A stretch of 34,235 nucleotides of DNA from assembly GCA_028868875.1 (NCBI GenBank), contig JAGWTS010000012.1, positions 1 to 34,235 of the forward strand. Direction: 5' to 3'. Made by a program: the position numbers and the translations under genes. Below, piece by piece: positions 8,637 through 16,704 of this stretch (position 1 is its first letter; each line of letters starts with the position of its first letter). Below the pieces are notes generated by a model, which was not told where the DNA came from, searched no databases, and saw nothing but the letters and a program-made list of their open reading frames with translations. This DNA is from Burkholderiales bacterium. GTDB taxonomy: Bacteria > Pseudomonadota > Gammaproteobacteria > Burkholderiales > Burkholderiaceae_C.

Positions 8637-9403
8637 GCGGTGTCGTCGCCGGGTTCGGCCCAGGGCCTGATCATGCGCGGCCACTTGCGGGCCGCCAGGC
8701 CGAGGCTGCCGAAGCGGGTCTCGATGCTAGCCGCGCGCGCCGCCAGCTCGTCGCGTCGCGGCAGTGCCGCGCCGCGCGCGGCGATCACCGCGGTGTTGCC
8801 TTCGCGCGTGGGCTGGATGCTCCAGACCCGGCCGGGCCCGAAGACCGCGGCGATGCGCTCGGCGCTGCGCTCGAAGCTGGCGTCGCGGCCGAACAGGTTC
8901 ACGCTCATCACGCCGCCGTCGTCGAGCACGCGGTGGCAGGCGGCGTAGAAGGCCTCGTCGTCGAGCACCGGGGCGGCGGCGTCCTGGTCGTAGAGGTCCA
9001 CGTGCAACAGGCGGATGCTTTGCGGCTCGGCCGCGTCGAGCCAGGCGCCGGCATCGGCGAGCACCACCTCCACCTCGGCCGGCAGGTGGAACCAGTGGCG
9101 CCCGACCTCGACCACGCGCGGGTTGATCTCGACCACCGTGGTCGGCATGTGCAAGGCCTTGTGGGTGAAGCGCGTGATGGCGCCGGCGCCCAGGCCGAGC
9201 TGCAGCGCCCTGCCCTGGCCGATTTCATCGGACGGCAGCCAGAGCAGGCTCGCGAGCATGCGCTGGATGTAGACCAGCTCCACCTGTTGCGGTTTGCGGA
9301 TGCGCATCGCGCCCTGGACCCAGATCGAGCCCAGGTGCAGGAAGCGCACGCCGTCGGATTCGCTGATCGTGGCTTCGGGCAGTTCTTCTTCGTCGTCGTT
9401 CAT
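8633..9403 (-). CDS. Spermidine synthase-like class I SAM-fold protein
   Basis: 256-residue Rossmann methyltransferase-fold protein related to spermidine synthases (SpeE-like). Visible motifs are LGLGAGAITR (69-78) as the nucleoside-binding glycine loop, VVEINPRVVEVGRHWF (90-105) as the acidic ribose-binding motif, and LHVDLYDQDA (133-142) with the acidic pair where SpeE has its catalytic Asp. The protein lacks the N-terminal beta-hairpin domain of true SpeE, and the polyamine pocket cannot be verified. Proteins like this are often annotated spermidine synthase without proof and might instead be methyltransferases. ATGA overlaps join it to the glycosylase gene upstream and the gspE-like gene downstream. 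The acidic start MNDDEEELPE follows ATG 9403. Confidence 0.88.
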   Translation of the reverse strand: MNDDEEELPEATISESDGVRFLHLGSIWVQGAMRIRKPQQVELVYIQRMLASLLWLPSDEIGQGRALQLGLGAGAITRFTHKALHMPTTVVEINPRVVEVGRHWFHLPAEVEVVLADAGAWLDAAEPQSIRLLHVDLYDQDAAAPVLDDEAFYAACHRVLDDGGVMSVNLFGRDASFERSAERIAAVFGPGRVWSIQPTREGNTAVIAARGAALPRRDELAARAASIETRFGSLGLAARKWPRMIRPWAEPGDDTA

Positions 9404-9897
9404 TCGATTCCCTGGGCGGCCAGGGCTTGGCCCCAGGCCGCGAGCTTGCGTTCGAAAGACCAGCTGGCGTTGGCCGGGCTGGTCGAGGGCAGGCGCTGCA
9501 CGGCCAGGCCGAGCGCGGCCAGATGGCGCATTGCGCGCGCCGATTCGCCGCCGTTGTGGGCAACCCCGCGCAAGCGCGGACAGCGCCGGAGCAGGCCGGC
9601 GAAGTCGTTGAACTCGGCGTCCTCGATCGCGCTGTCGAGGCTGCCCGCACGGCGGCAGGCGGCATAGACATCCCAGATGCCGAGGCCGCGCCGCCGCACC
9701 TCGGCCAGGCGCTCCTCATAGCCGAGGGCGCGCAGGTCGACCCCCCACAGCGCCGAGAGAATGGGCCAGAACTGGTTGCGCGCATGGGCGTAGTACTCGC
9801 CCGCAGCGAGCGAGGCCACGCTCGGAAAGCTGCCGAGCACGAGCAGCCGGGTCTCGGGCGACACCACCGCAGGCAGTCCGGCCAGGCGCAGGCTCAA
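9400..9897 (-). CDS. DNA-deoxyinosine (hypoxanthine) glycosylase, family 6 uracil-DNA glycosylase superfamily
   Basis: 165-residue base-excision repair enzyme predicted to remove hypoxanthine from deaminated adenine. The signature VLGSFPSVASLAAGEYYAHARNQFW (20-44) fits the hypoxanthine-DNA glycosylase family; Asn41 is the expected catalytic residue. A second motif, LPSTSPANA, is the usual C-terminal DNA-binding loop. The only plausible early start is TTG 9897, which overlaps the tatD stop as TTGA and gives MSLRLAGLPAVVSPETRLL; internal GTGs at 9867 and 9864 are alternatives. The stop overlaps the next ATG. The ORF-track entry running to 10812 is an out-of-frame extension through tatD. Coupling to tatD, another DNA-processing enzyme, supports a repair role. 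Confidence 0.88.
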   Translation of the reverse strand: MSLRLAGLPAVVSPETRLLVLGSFPSVASLAAGEYYAHARNQFWPILSALWGVDLRALGYEERLAEVRRRGLGIWDVYAACRRAGSLDSAIEDAEFNDFAGLLRRCPRLRGVAHNGGESARAMRHLAALGLAVQRLPSTSPANASWSFERKLAAWGQALAAQGIE

Positions 9898-10706
9898 GCC
9901 AGGGTCTCCAGCCGCGGCAAGGCGGCGCGGGCATTGGCGCCGGTGCGCGCAGCGGTCTCCTGCTCCGTCCAGCCGCGCAAGGCGGCGAGCGTGGCGGCGA
10001 TGCGCGGCAGCTCGGCGGGCTCGTTGCGACTGCTCGCGCCGGCGGCGCGTTCCTCGGCCTTGCGGTACAGCCACTGCGGCGGGATGTCGGGGGCGTCGGT
10101 TTCGAGCACCGGCACGGTTTCGGGCAGATCGGCGGCGAGGCGGCGGATCCGCAAGGCGCGCTCGAAGGTCATCGCGCCGCCGAAGCCGAGCTTGAAGCCG
10201 AGTGCCGCGAAGGCCTCGGCCTGCTCGCGGCTGCCGTTGAAAGCATGGGCGATGCCGCCGCCGACCTCGACCCGGCGCAGCCCGGCGAGCAGGGAGTCGG
10301 CCGAGCGCCGCACGTGCAGGATCACCGGCAGCCCGGCGGCGCGCGCGAGCTTGAGCTGGGCGAGATAGAAGCGCTGCTGGCGCTCGCGGTCCAGGCCGGG
10401 GACGAAGTGGTCCAGGCCGATCTCGCCCACCGCGACCAGGCGCGGGTCGGCGCGGCGGCGCTGCAGTTCGTCGGCCAGGCGATCGAGGTCGGCCTCGGCG
10501 GCGCGCTCGACGTAGAGCGGGTGGATGCCCAGGGCGTAGGCGCCGCCGTGGCGCACGGCCAGCTCGCGCACGGCGTCGAAGTTGGCGGCCTCGACCGCGG
10601 GCAAGACCATCAGCCCGACCCCGGCCGCGCGCGCCCGGGCCGCGACCGCGTCGCGGTCGGGCGCGAATTCGGGCGCGTCGAGGTGGCAATGGGTGTCGAT
10701 CCACAT
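9894..10706 (-). CDS. TatD-family metal-dependent hydrolase / deoxyribonuclease
   Basis: 270-residue TIM-barrel amidohydrolase-like protein. Metal ligands are visible in order: HxH in IDTHCHLD (His6, His8), Glu95 in VAVGEIGLD, His131 in VILHVRRS, His154 in GIAHAFNGS and Asp204 in LETDAPDIPPQWL. TatD proteins act as 3'-5' exonucleases on DNA damaged by oxidation and as general nucleases; YcfH/YjjV paralogues exist, and this sequence does not decide between them. ATG 10706 (MWIDTHCHLD) is the natural start because the barrel begins immediately. It heads the minus-strand operon with a hypoxanthine glycosylase, a SpeE-like protein and a GspE-like ATPase. The 104-nt gap to the protease gene at 10811 must carry both divergent promoters. 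Confidence 0.93.
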   Translation of the reverse strand: MWIDTHCHLDAPEFAPDRDAVAARARAAGVGLMVLPAVEAANFDAVRELAVRHGGAYALGIHPLYVERAAEADLDRLADELQRRRADPRLVAVGEIGLDHFVPGLDRERQQRFYLAQLKLARAAGLPVILHVRRSADSLLAGLRRVEVGGGIAHAFNGSREQAEAFAALGFKLGFGGAMTFERALRIRRLAADLPETVPVLETDAPDIPPQWLYRKAEERAAGASSRNEPAELPRIAATLAALRGWTEQETAARTGANARAALPRLETLA

Positions 10707-10810
10707 GGGGCGATGATGACGCATGGCGCCGACGCGGCTGCGCCGGCGCGCCGCACCGGCCCGGCGCGAACGTGATACCGTAGAACGGCACCCGGCGCAG
10801 GACCCGACCC

Positions 10811-11767
10811 ATGAGAATGGCCCCGCTTTACAGCCGATCTCGCCCTGCTGCGGCGCAGCCGCCGGCCGAGGGCGCGGCGACTGCGGCAGGCGCGGCCCTG
10901 GCGGATGCCGACCCGGCGCACGCAGACCAGGCACCCGCAGCCCCTGCAACGACTGCGCCGCGCCCGCGCTGGCTGCCCCCGGCGCTCTGGGCCGGCGCGG
11001 GCGCCCTCGCCGTCCTGCTCGCCGCCCTCGGCCTGCATGCGGGGCTGCCCGGACCGCGCCCCATCACCCAGGACGACATCGACGCCGCGGTGCGCCATTC
11101 GCTCGAAAAGTCGCCCCTGCCCTCGGCCGCCGCCAAGGCCTACGCGGCGATCGAGCCCTCGGTGGTGCGCGTCATCGGCCTGCTGGACGAGCACGACAGC
11201 GGCGACGACCGCGCCGAGCAGCGCGCCATGCAGCGCAGCCTGGGCAGCGGCGTCGTCATCGTCGACAACGGCACCATCCTCACCGCCCTGCACGTCGTGG
11301 CCGGGGCCCATGCGGTGCGCGTGATCTTCTTCGACGGCACCTCGTCCGAGGCCACGGTGATCGGCACCCAGCCCGAGAACGACCTCGCGGTGCTGAAGGC
11401 CAGCAAGCTGCCCGACGACCTGCAACCCGCCACCTTGCGCAGCACGGCCGACCTGCGCCCGGGCGACGAGGTCATCGCCGTCGGCCACCCGTTCGGCATC
11501 GGCCCCTCGGTGAGCGACGGCGTGGTCTCGGGCCTCGGTCGCGAATTCCGCGACGAGGACGGCGAACACCGCCTCACCAACCTGATCCAGTTCGACGCCG
11601 CGGCCAACCCCGGCAACTCGGGCGGCCCGCTCGTCACGATGGACGGCAGCGTCGTCGGCATCGTCACCGCCATCCTCAACCCCACCGAGCAGCGCACCTT
11701 CATCGGCATCGGCTTCGCGGTGCCGATCGAGAACGCCGCCAGCGCAATCGGCAGCTCCCCGTTCTGA
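10811..11767 (+). CDS. Membrane-anchored trypsin-like (HtrA/DegP-like, S1C) serine protease without PDZ domain
   Basis: 318-residue protease. A low-complexity Ala/Pro N-terminus (1-52) is followed by one transmembrane helix (about 55-78), so the catalytic domain should face the periplasm. The triad is complete: His161 in ILTALHVVAG, Asp191 in NDLAVLK and Ser270 in ANPGNSGGPL. The chain stops right after the protease fold (IGFAVPIENAASAIGSSPF), so no PDZ domain is present, unlike DegP/DegS. ATG 10811 (MRM) and ATG 10817 are equally placed; no strong ribosome site is visible. The moxR-like gene starts 8 nt after its stop, making it the first gene of a MoxR-DUF58-VWA operon. Quality control of envelope proteins is the likely role; the specific substrate is unknown. 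Confidence 0.92.
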   Translation: MRMAPLYSRSRPAAAQPPAEGAATAAGAALADADPAHADQAPAAPATTAPRPRWLPPALWAGAGALAVLLAALGLHAGLPGPRPITQDDIDAAVRHSLEKSPLPSAAAKAYAAIEPSVVRVIGLLDEHDSGDDRAEQRAMQRSLGSGVVIVDNGTILTALHVVAGAHAVRVIFFDGTSSEATVIGTQPENDLAVLKASKLPDDLQPATLRSTADLRPGDEVIAVGHPFGIGPSVSDGVVSGLGREFRDEDGEHRLTNLIQFDAAANPGNSGGPLVTMDGSVVGIVTAILNPTEQRTFIGIGFAVPIENAASAIGSSPF

Positions 11768-11775
11768 TCGACCCC

Positions 11776-12780
11776 ATGGCCAACGACCCCACCGCCGCGC
11801 TGATGGAGCGCATCCTCTACGAAGTCAAGCGCGTCGTCGTCGGCCAGGACCGCTTTCTCGAGCGCGTGCTCGTGGCCTTGCTCGCCCAGGGCCATCTGCT
11901 CGTCGAAGGCGTGCCGGGGCTGGCCAAGACGCTCACCGTCAAGACCCTGGCGCGCGCCATCCACGGCAGCTTCAAGCGCATCCAGTTCACGCCCGACCTG
12001 GTGCCGGCCGACCTCGTCGGCACCCGCATCTACAACCAGAAGACGGGCGAGTTCGGCACCTCGCTCGGGCCGGTGTTCGCCAACCTGCTGCTCGCCGACG
12101 AGATCAACCGGGCGCCGGCCAAGGTCCAGAGCGCCCTGCTCGAAGTCATGCAGGAACGCCAGGTCACGATTGCCGGCGAAAGCCACAAGGTGCCCGACCC
12201 CTTCGTCGTGATGGCGACGCAGAACCCGATCGAGACCGAAGGCACCTACCCGCTGCCCGAAGCCCAGGTCGACCGCTTCATGATGAAGGTGCTGGTCGAC
12301 TACCCGAGCGAGGAAGAAGAGTTCGTGATCGTCGCGCGCGCCACCGGCCCGGCGGTCGAGATCACGCCCGTGGCCGACACCTTCGAGCTCGCGGCGCTGC
12401 AGCGCGAATGCCGTGCCGTCTACGTCGATCCGGCGCTGGCGCAGTACGCGGTACGCCTCGTCGACGCGACGCGCCAGCCGGCGCGCCACGGCCTGGCGGA
12501 CCAGGCGCGCTTCATCACATACGGCGCGAGCCCGCGGGCGACGATCGGCATGGTCGAGGGCGCGCGCGCGCTGGCGATGCTGCGCGGGCGCCGCTACGCC
12601 CTGCCCGCCGACATCACCGACATGGCCGCCGACGTCATGCGGCACCGCCTCGTCCTCAGCTACGAAGCCCTGGCCGAAGGCGTGAGCGCCGACGCCCTGG
12701 TGCAGCGCGTGCTGGCCAAGCTGCCGCCGCCGGCGCGCGCCCAGGGCGCCAGCGGCTTCGAGGGCGCGGGCCATGCCTGA
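11776..12780 (+). CDS. MoxR-family AAA+ ATPase
   Basis: 334-residue AAA+ chaperone-like ATPase of the MoxR family. Walker A is GVPGLAKT (45-52), Walker B LLLADEINRA (104-113) and sensor 1 region ATQNPIETEGTYPLPEAQVDRF (147-168). The C-terminal lid is normal for AAA_lid_2. MoxR proteins help assemble or insert metal or cofactor into complexes together with VWA proteins encoded nearby. That is exactly the arrangement here: a DUF58 gene overlaps the 3' end by 8 nt and a BatA-like VWA gene follows. The start is ATG 11776, 8 nt after the protease stop; the longer ORF from 10723 reads through out-of-frame protease sequence. It is cytosolic, with no membrane segment. Confidence 0.94.
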   Translation: MANDPTAALMERILYEVKRVVVGQDRFLERVLVALLAQGHLLVEGVPGLAKTLTVKTLARAIHGSFKRIQFTPDLVPADLVGTRIYNQKTGEFGTSLGPVFANLLLADEINRAPAKVQSALLEVMQERQVTIAGESHKVPDPFVVMATQNPIETEGTYPLPEAQVDRFMMKVLVDYPSEEEEFVIVARATGPAVEITPVADTFELAALQRECRAVYVDPALAQYAVRLVDATRQPARHGLADQARFITYGASPRATIGMVEGARALAMLRGRRYALPADITDMAADVMRHRLVLSYEALAEGVSADALVQRVLAKLPPPARAQGASGFEGAGHA

Positions 12781-13771
12781 ACCCGCGCTCGCGCTGCTGC
12801 AGCGGCTCGAGTGGACGGTGCTGCGCCGCCTCGACGGGCTGCTCCAGGGCGACTACCGCAGCTTCTGGCGCGGCGCCGGCATCGACCTCGCCGACCTGCG
12901 CGAATACCAGCACCACGACGACGTGCGCCACATCGACTGGAACGTCACCGCGCGGCTGCAGCAGCCCTACGTGCGCCAGTTCCTCGAAGACCGCGACCTC
13001 ACGGCCTGGTTCGTGCTGGACCTCTCGGGCAGCGTCGACTTCGGCTCGGGCGCGACCACCAAGCTCGAGCTCTCGCGCGCCTTCGTCGGCGCCCTGGCGC
13101 GCGTCATCACGCGCCGCGGCAACCGCGTCGGGGCGATCTGCTTCAGCCGCGGTGTCGACGCCGTGCTCGCGCCCGCGGCGACGCGGCTGCAGGTGCTGCG
13201 CCTGATCGACCGCATGAAGCCGCCGTCGCGCGAAGCCGGGGCCGAGACCGCGCTCGCCGAGATGCTGGCCGCGGCCGCCGGCGTGATCCGGCGCCGCTCG
13301 CTCGTCTTCGTCGTCTCCGACTTCATCGGCCGTCCGGGATGGGGCGACGACCTGGCGCGGCTGGCGCGGCGCCACGAGGTGGTGGCCGTGCGCCTGTACG
13401 ACGCCGCCGAGATGGCCTTGCCCGATGTCGGCCTCGTCACGCTCGAAGACGCCGAAACGGGCGAGCAGTTGTTCGTCGACGCCGCCGACCCGGGATTCCG
13501 CCAGCGCTACGCCGCGCTCGCCCAAGCGCAGGAGCAGGCGCTGCGCGCGGCGCTCGCCAAGGCGGGGGTCGACACGCTGGAGCTGGCCACCGGCGACGAC
13601 CTGCTGGGCGCGCTGCTGCGCTTTGCCGAACTGCGGCGCCGCCGCGCCCGGCTGCGGCCTTCGGCGCGCCTGCCGGCCGAGCTCTGCGGCGTCGAGGCGG
13701 CGGCAGGGAGCGCGCCGGGTCGCCCCCAGGCATTCATCCCGGAGCGCGCAGCGCGGAGGGCCGTCGAGTGA
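12773..13771 (+). CDS. DUF58 domain-containing protein (VWA-like partner of MoxR)
   Basis: 332-residue DUF58 protein. The diagnostic segment RAGAGID-LADLREYQHHDDVRHIDWNVTAR (about 34-61) is followed by a VWA-like fold with the metal-binding DLSGS (83-87). The family occurs in MoxR operons in many bacteria and probably works as an adaptor or substrate-binding partner of the ATPase; biochemical function is not established. No transmembrane segment is evident, so it is likely cytosolic. The C-terminal 50 residues are Arg/Ala-rich and unremarkable. Its ATG overlaps the moxR stop by 8 nt and its TGA overlaps the GTG of the VWA gene, so the three are translationally coupled. Confidence 0.92.
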   Translation: MPEPALALLQRLEWTVLRRLDGLLQGDYRSFWRGAGIDLADLREYQHHDDVRHIDWNVTARLQQPYVRQFLEDRDLTAWFVLDLSGSVDFGSGATTKLELSRAFVGALARVITRRGNRVGAICFSRGVDAVLAPAATRLQVLRLIDRMKPPSREAGAETALAEMLAAAAGVIRRRSLVFVVSDFIGRPGWGDDLARLARRHEVVAVRLYDAAEMALPDVGLVTLEDAETGEQLFVDAADPGFRQRYAALAQAQEQALRAALAKAGVDTLELATGDDLLGALLRFAELRRRRARLRPSARLPAELCGVEAAAGSAPGRPQAFIPERAARRAVE

Positions 13772-14799
13772 GCTTCCTCTGGCCCCAGCTGCTCTGGCTG
13801 CTGCTCCTGCTGCCGCTGCTGGTGCCGGGCTACCTCTGGCTGCTGCACCGGCGCCGCGGCAGCGCGCTGCGCTTGGCGAGCGTGGCCCTGGCGCGCCAGG
13901 CCCTGGCAAGCAGGCCCGCGTGGCGCCGCCACCTGCCGCCGCTGCTGCTGTGGTTCGCCTTCGCGGCGCTGCTGATCGCGGTGGCGCGGCCGACCGCGGT
14001 GCTGAGCCTGCCGATGGCCGAGCGCACCCTCATCCTCGCCATGGACGTCTCGGCCAGCATGCGCGCCGAAGACGTGAAGCCGAACCGCCTCGTGGCCGCC
14101 CAGGAAGCCGCCAAGGGCTTCGTCGCCGAGCTGCCGCGTTCGGTTCGGGTGGGCGTGATCGCGTTCGCCGGCACCGCCGCCGTGGTCCAGGCGCCCACCT
14201 TCAGCCGCGACGATGTCTACGCCGCGATCGACCGCTTCCAGCTGCAGCGCGCCACCGCCATCGGCAGCGGCCTCCTGCTCTCGCTCGCGACGCTGTTCCC
14301 GGATGCCGGCATCGACGTGAGCGAGATCACCGGCCAGCGCCCGATGCCGCGCCTGCTCGGCGATGCCGAACCGGCGAAGGGCTACAAGCCGGTGGCGCCG
14401 GGCTCCTACGACTCGGCCGCGGTGATCCTGCTCACCGACGGCCAGCGCACGGTCGGCCCGGACCCGCTGGACGCCGCGAAGATCGCGGCCGACCTCGGCA
14501 TTCGCGTCTACACGGTAGGCATCGGCACGACCCAGGGCGAGGTCATCGGCTTCGAAGGCTGGAGCATGCGCGTGCGCCTGGACGAGGAGACGCTGAAGAA
14601 CATCTCGCTGCTGACCCACGGCGAATACTTCTACGCCGGCACGGCGCAGGACCTCAAGCGCGTCTACCAGTCGCTCGGCACGCGCGTCGTCGTCGAGCGC
14701 AAGGAGACCGAGATCAGCGCCTTGTTCGCCGCTGCGGGGGCGGCGCTGGCGCTGATGGCGGCAGGGCTGTCGCTGTGGTGGTTCGGGCGTGTGATCTGA
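13768..14799 (+). CDS. BatA-like VWA-domain inner-membrane protein
   Basis: 343-residue protein with two N-terminal transmembrane helices (about 5-25 and 55-75), a VWA domain and a C-terminal helix (about 315-340). MIDAS residues are visible: DVSAS (93-97), Thr in ATAIGSG (about 163) and Asp in LLTDG (224). The topology is that of BatA (Bacteroides aerotolerance) proteins. The start is GTG 13768, overlapping the DUF58 stop as GTGA, with a GGAGGG ribosome site just upstream. An insert (about 177-212, DVSEITGQRPMPRLLGDAEPAKGYKPV) separates the VWA strands; it is common in proteobacterial homologues. No BatB, BatD or DUF4381 gene follows, so this is a reduced Bat/MoxR cluster. It probably anchors the MoxR/DUF58 complex at the membrane. 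Confidence 0.92.
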   Translation: MSFLWPQLLWLLLLLPLLVPGYLWLLHRRRGSALRLASVALARQALASRPAWRRHLPPLLLWFAFAALLIAVARPTAVLSLPMAERTLILAMDVSASMRAEDVKPNRLVAAQEAAKGFVAELPRSVRVGVIAFAGTAAVVQAPTFSRDDVYAAIDRFQLQRATAIGSGLLLSLATLFPDAGIDVSEITGQRPMPRLLGDAEPAKGYKPVAPGSYDSAAVILLTDGQRTVGPDPLDAAKIAADLGIRVYTVGIGTTQGEVIGFEGWSMRVRLDEETLKNISLLTHGEYFYAGTAQDLKRVYQSLGTRVVVERKETEISALFAAAGAALALMAAGLSLWWFGRVI

Positions 14800-14859
14800 A
14801 GCGCCAAGGCGGACCCCGCCGCCGGGGCCGGATACGGGCAGGCGACAATCCGCCGCACC

Positions 14860-15525
14860 ATGACGTTCGTCGTCCCGACCCTGATCTCCGCCTTCGGCGC
14901 CGGCAGCTTCCTCAGCCTGCTGTCGGTGGTCAACCCGCCGGCGACGCTGCCGATGTACCTGGCGCTGTCGCAGGGCATGGATCCGCGCGCCCGCAAGCGG
15001 CTGGCCCGGCGGGCCTGCCTGTACTGCTTCTACATCATGGTGGTGAGCCTGTTCGCGGGCGGGCTGGTGCTGCAGGCCTTCGGCATCTCGTACGGCGCGC
15101 TGCGCGTCGCCGGCGGCATCGTCGTCGCCATCCTCGGCCACAGCCTGATGTACGACAAGACCGGCTCCGGACCGTCCTCGATGCCGGATACGGGGGCGCG
15201 CCCGGTCTCCAACGCCGGCTTCTTCCCGCTGGCGATGCCGGGCATCACCGGGCCGGGGACGATCGCGGTGGTGATCGGCATCTCCACCGAGGTGCGCGAA
15301 GTCGGCGCCTTCAGCCATCAGCTGCTGGCCTACGCCATCACCGTGGTGGCGATGTTCCTGGTCTGCGTCGTCGAATGGCTGCTGCTGCGCAGCGCGCCGC
15401 GGGTCAGCGACAGGCTCGGACCCGCCGGCATCGAGGTGATGACGCGGCTGTCGGGCTTCCTGCTGATCTGCGTCGGGGTGCAGTTCGTGGCTTCGGGGGT
15501 GCGCACCCTGATCACCGGCGGCTGA
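14860..15525 (+). CDS. MarC-family integral membrane protein
   Basis: 221-residue polytopic membrane protein of the MarC/NAAT family, about six helices. SLLSVVNPPATLPMYLALS near the N-terminus and FFPLAMPGITGPGTIAVVIG in the middle are the conserved repeats, each with the helix-breaking PGIT/NPP motif. Despite the name, MarC proteins are not established antibiotic-resistance determinants, and transport activity is unproven. The start ATG 14860 is preceded by GACAATCCGCCGC, which might be a -10 element. It lies 60 nt after the VWA gene on the same strand, so co-transcription is possible but not certain. Length is normal. Confidence 0.92.
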   Translation: MTFVVPTLISAFGAGSFLSLLSVVNPPATLPMYLALSQGMDPRARKRLARRACLYCFYIMVVSLFAGGLVLQAFGISYGALRVAGGIVVAILGHSLMYDKTGSGPSSMPDTGARPVSNAGFFPLAMPGITGPGTIAVVIGISTEVREVGAFSHQLLAYAITVVAMFLVCVVEWLLLRSAPRVSDRLGPAGIEVMTRLSGFLLICVGVQFVASGVRTLITGG

Positions 15526-15597
15526 CCTGATCCCGGTCAAACCTCGGCGATGCCTGGGTTGACGAGTCCGGGTGAAAACCCCGACCTGCCGATGTGA

Positions 15598-15681
15598 TGG
15601 CCTGAGAGCCTGGGACGCAGCGACCCCGATTTCGCCGCCGATCTGCGGGCCGCGGTGTGGCGCGCCGACGAAAGCCACTGA
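15598..15681 (+). pseudogene. Possible gene-tail remnant upstream of a hairpin
   Basis: A 27-codon stretch on + (WPESLGRSDPDFAADLRAAVWRADESH then TGA) has protein-like composition and GC-rich third positions, but begins right after an in-frame TGA and has no start. It may be the C-terminal tail of a lost gene, or chance. The rest of the 175-nt MarC-MBL interval shows nothing else I can name. I do not recognise the family. Confidence 0.2.
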
Positions 15682-15707
15682 CCCGGCGCGCTGTGCCGGG
15701 TCAGTGG
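15675..15707. terminator. Perfect 13-bp hairpin at the 3' end of the MBL gene
   Basis: CCACTGACCCGGC, a 7-base loop and GCCGGGTCAGTGG form a perfect stem. The minus-strand stop of the MBL-fold gene (15703-15701) lies in one arm and a + strand TGA (15679-15681) in the other, so each strand reads CAC-TGA in the same structural position. No T-run follows on either strand. It is probably a bidirectional transcript-end or stabilising structure separating the convergent MarC and MBL units. Confidence 0.6.
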
Positions 15708-16636
15708 TCGTGGACCACGCCCTCGCGCACCGCGAGCACCCCGGCGCCGGCCATGTCGGCGACCACCCGCTCGCCATAAGCCTGCAGGCTGCCGTCGGGG
15801 CGGCCCAGACGCTGCCAGACCGCGCGGTACAGCGGCACGGAGGTGAACCATTCCATCAACTCGGCCCAAGGCAGTTGCTGCTGCTCGAGCAGGTGGAACT
15901 TGATCAGCGCCTTGACCGCGTGGCGGGTATGCCGGTTCGGGTCCGCACGAAAGCCGTCCAGCCGCTGCCGCGCCCGCGCGAGGGCCGCCGGCAGATCGCC
16001 GAAAGGCGCGCCGTGGCCGGGAATCGCCAGCCGCGCGTCGAGCGACTCGATGAGGTCGAGCACGCGCGCCACGTCGTCGAAGGCGCCCTCGCCGTCGAGT
16101 TCGGGAAAGACCACGCCGAAGCCGCGCTCCCACAGCGCGTCGGCGGTCAGCACGATGCCGTCGGCCGGGTCGAACAGGATCAGCGAATGCGGGTCGTGCC
16201 CGGGCGCCGCCAGCGCCTGCCAACGCCGCTTGCCGACTGCCAGCGTCTCGCCGGGACACAGCTTTCCGGTCGCCTCGAAGCGTTCACAGCGCTGGCCGAG
16301 CACGGAGTAGCTCAGCGCGGCCTCGTCCCAGGCTTGCACGGCGTCCCACAGCCCGGGCGGAATCAGGTTCCAACCGCCGAAGGCGCGCCGCAGGGCAGTG
16401 TTGCCGCCGCAATGGTCGGAATGCAGATGGGTGTTGACGACGCCGGCCAGGGCGCGGCCCTGCAGGGCATGGCGCACCAGCACGACGGTCTGACCGGCGT
16501 GACAGAGGTGGCCGCTGTCGACGAGCACGTCGCCGGCCTCGCCGCCGTGCAGCAGCACGTTGTTCGACGACAGCCAGCCGCGCTCGAGCACGGTCAGGCC
16601 CGCGGGCGGCGGTGGGTGGGAAAGGCGGTTGGGCAT
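15701..16636 (-). CDS. MBL-fold metallo-hydrolase
   Basis: 311-residue metallo-beta-lactamase-fold hydrolase. The dinuclear metal site is complete: HLHSDHCGGN (70HxHxDH75), His147/His150 in APGHDPHS, Asp166 in LTADALW and His208 in IPGHGAPF. The C-terminal extension, ADPNRHTRHAVKALIKFHLLEQQQLPWAELMEWF, matches the MBL group that contains a helical tail with HxxxALIKFHLL. Substrate class (thioester, lactone or other) cannot be told. ATG 16636 is preceded by a 68-nt divergent gap to the pheC-like gene, so the two may share a control region. The 3' end is embedded in a hairpin. Confidence 0.9.
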   Translation of the reverse strand: MPNRLSHPPPPAGLTVLERGWLSSNNVLLHGGEAGDVLVDSGHLCHAGQTVVLVRHALQGRALAGVVNTHLHSDHCGGNTALRRAFGGWNLIPPGLWDAVQAWDEAALSYSVLGQRCERFEATGKLCPGETLAVGKRRWQALAAPGHDPHSLILFDPADGIVLTADALWERGFGVVFPELDGEGAFDDVARVLDLIESLDARLAIPGHGAPFGDLPAALARARQRLDGFRADPNRHTRHAVKALIKFHLLEQQQLPWAELMEWFTSVPLYRAVWQRLGRPDGSLQAYGERVVADMAGAGVLAVREGVVHDH

Positions 16637-16704
16637 GGCCGTGCATTCTGGCCCGGCGCGCCGACGTAGGATGCGGGCATCGCATCAAACAAGGAGCCTC
16701 CCCC

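Noticed and set aside
6501-8948. 815-residue + strand ORF opposite the gspE-like gene
   Set aside because: Shadow of a clear GspE-type ATPase; no motif of its own.
9400-10812. 470-residue extension of the glycosylase frame
   Set aside because: The N-terminal 300 residues are out-of-frame tatD sequence; only the last 165 fit a protein family.
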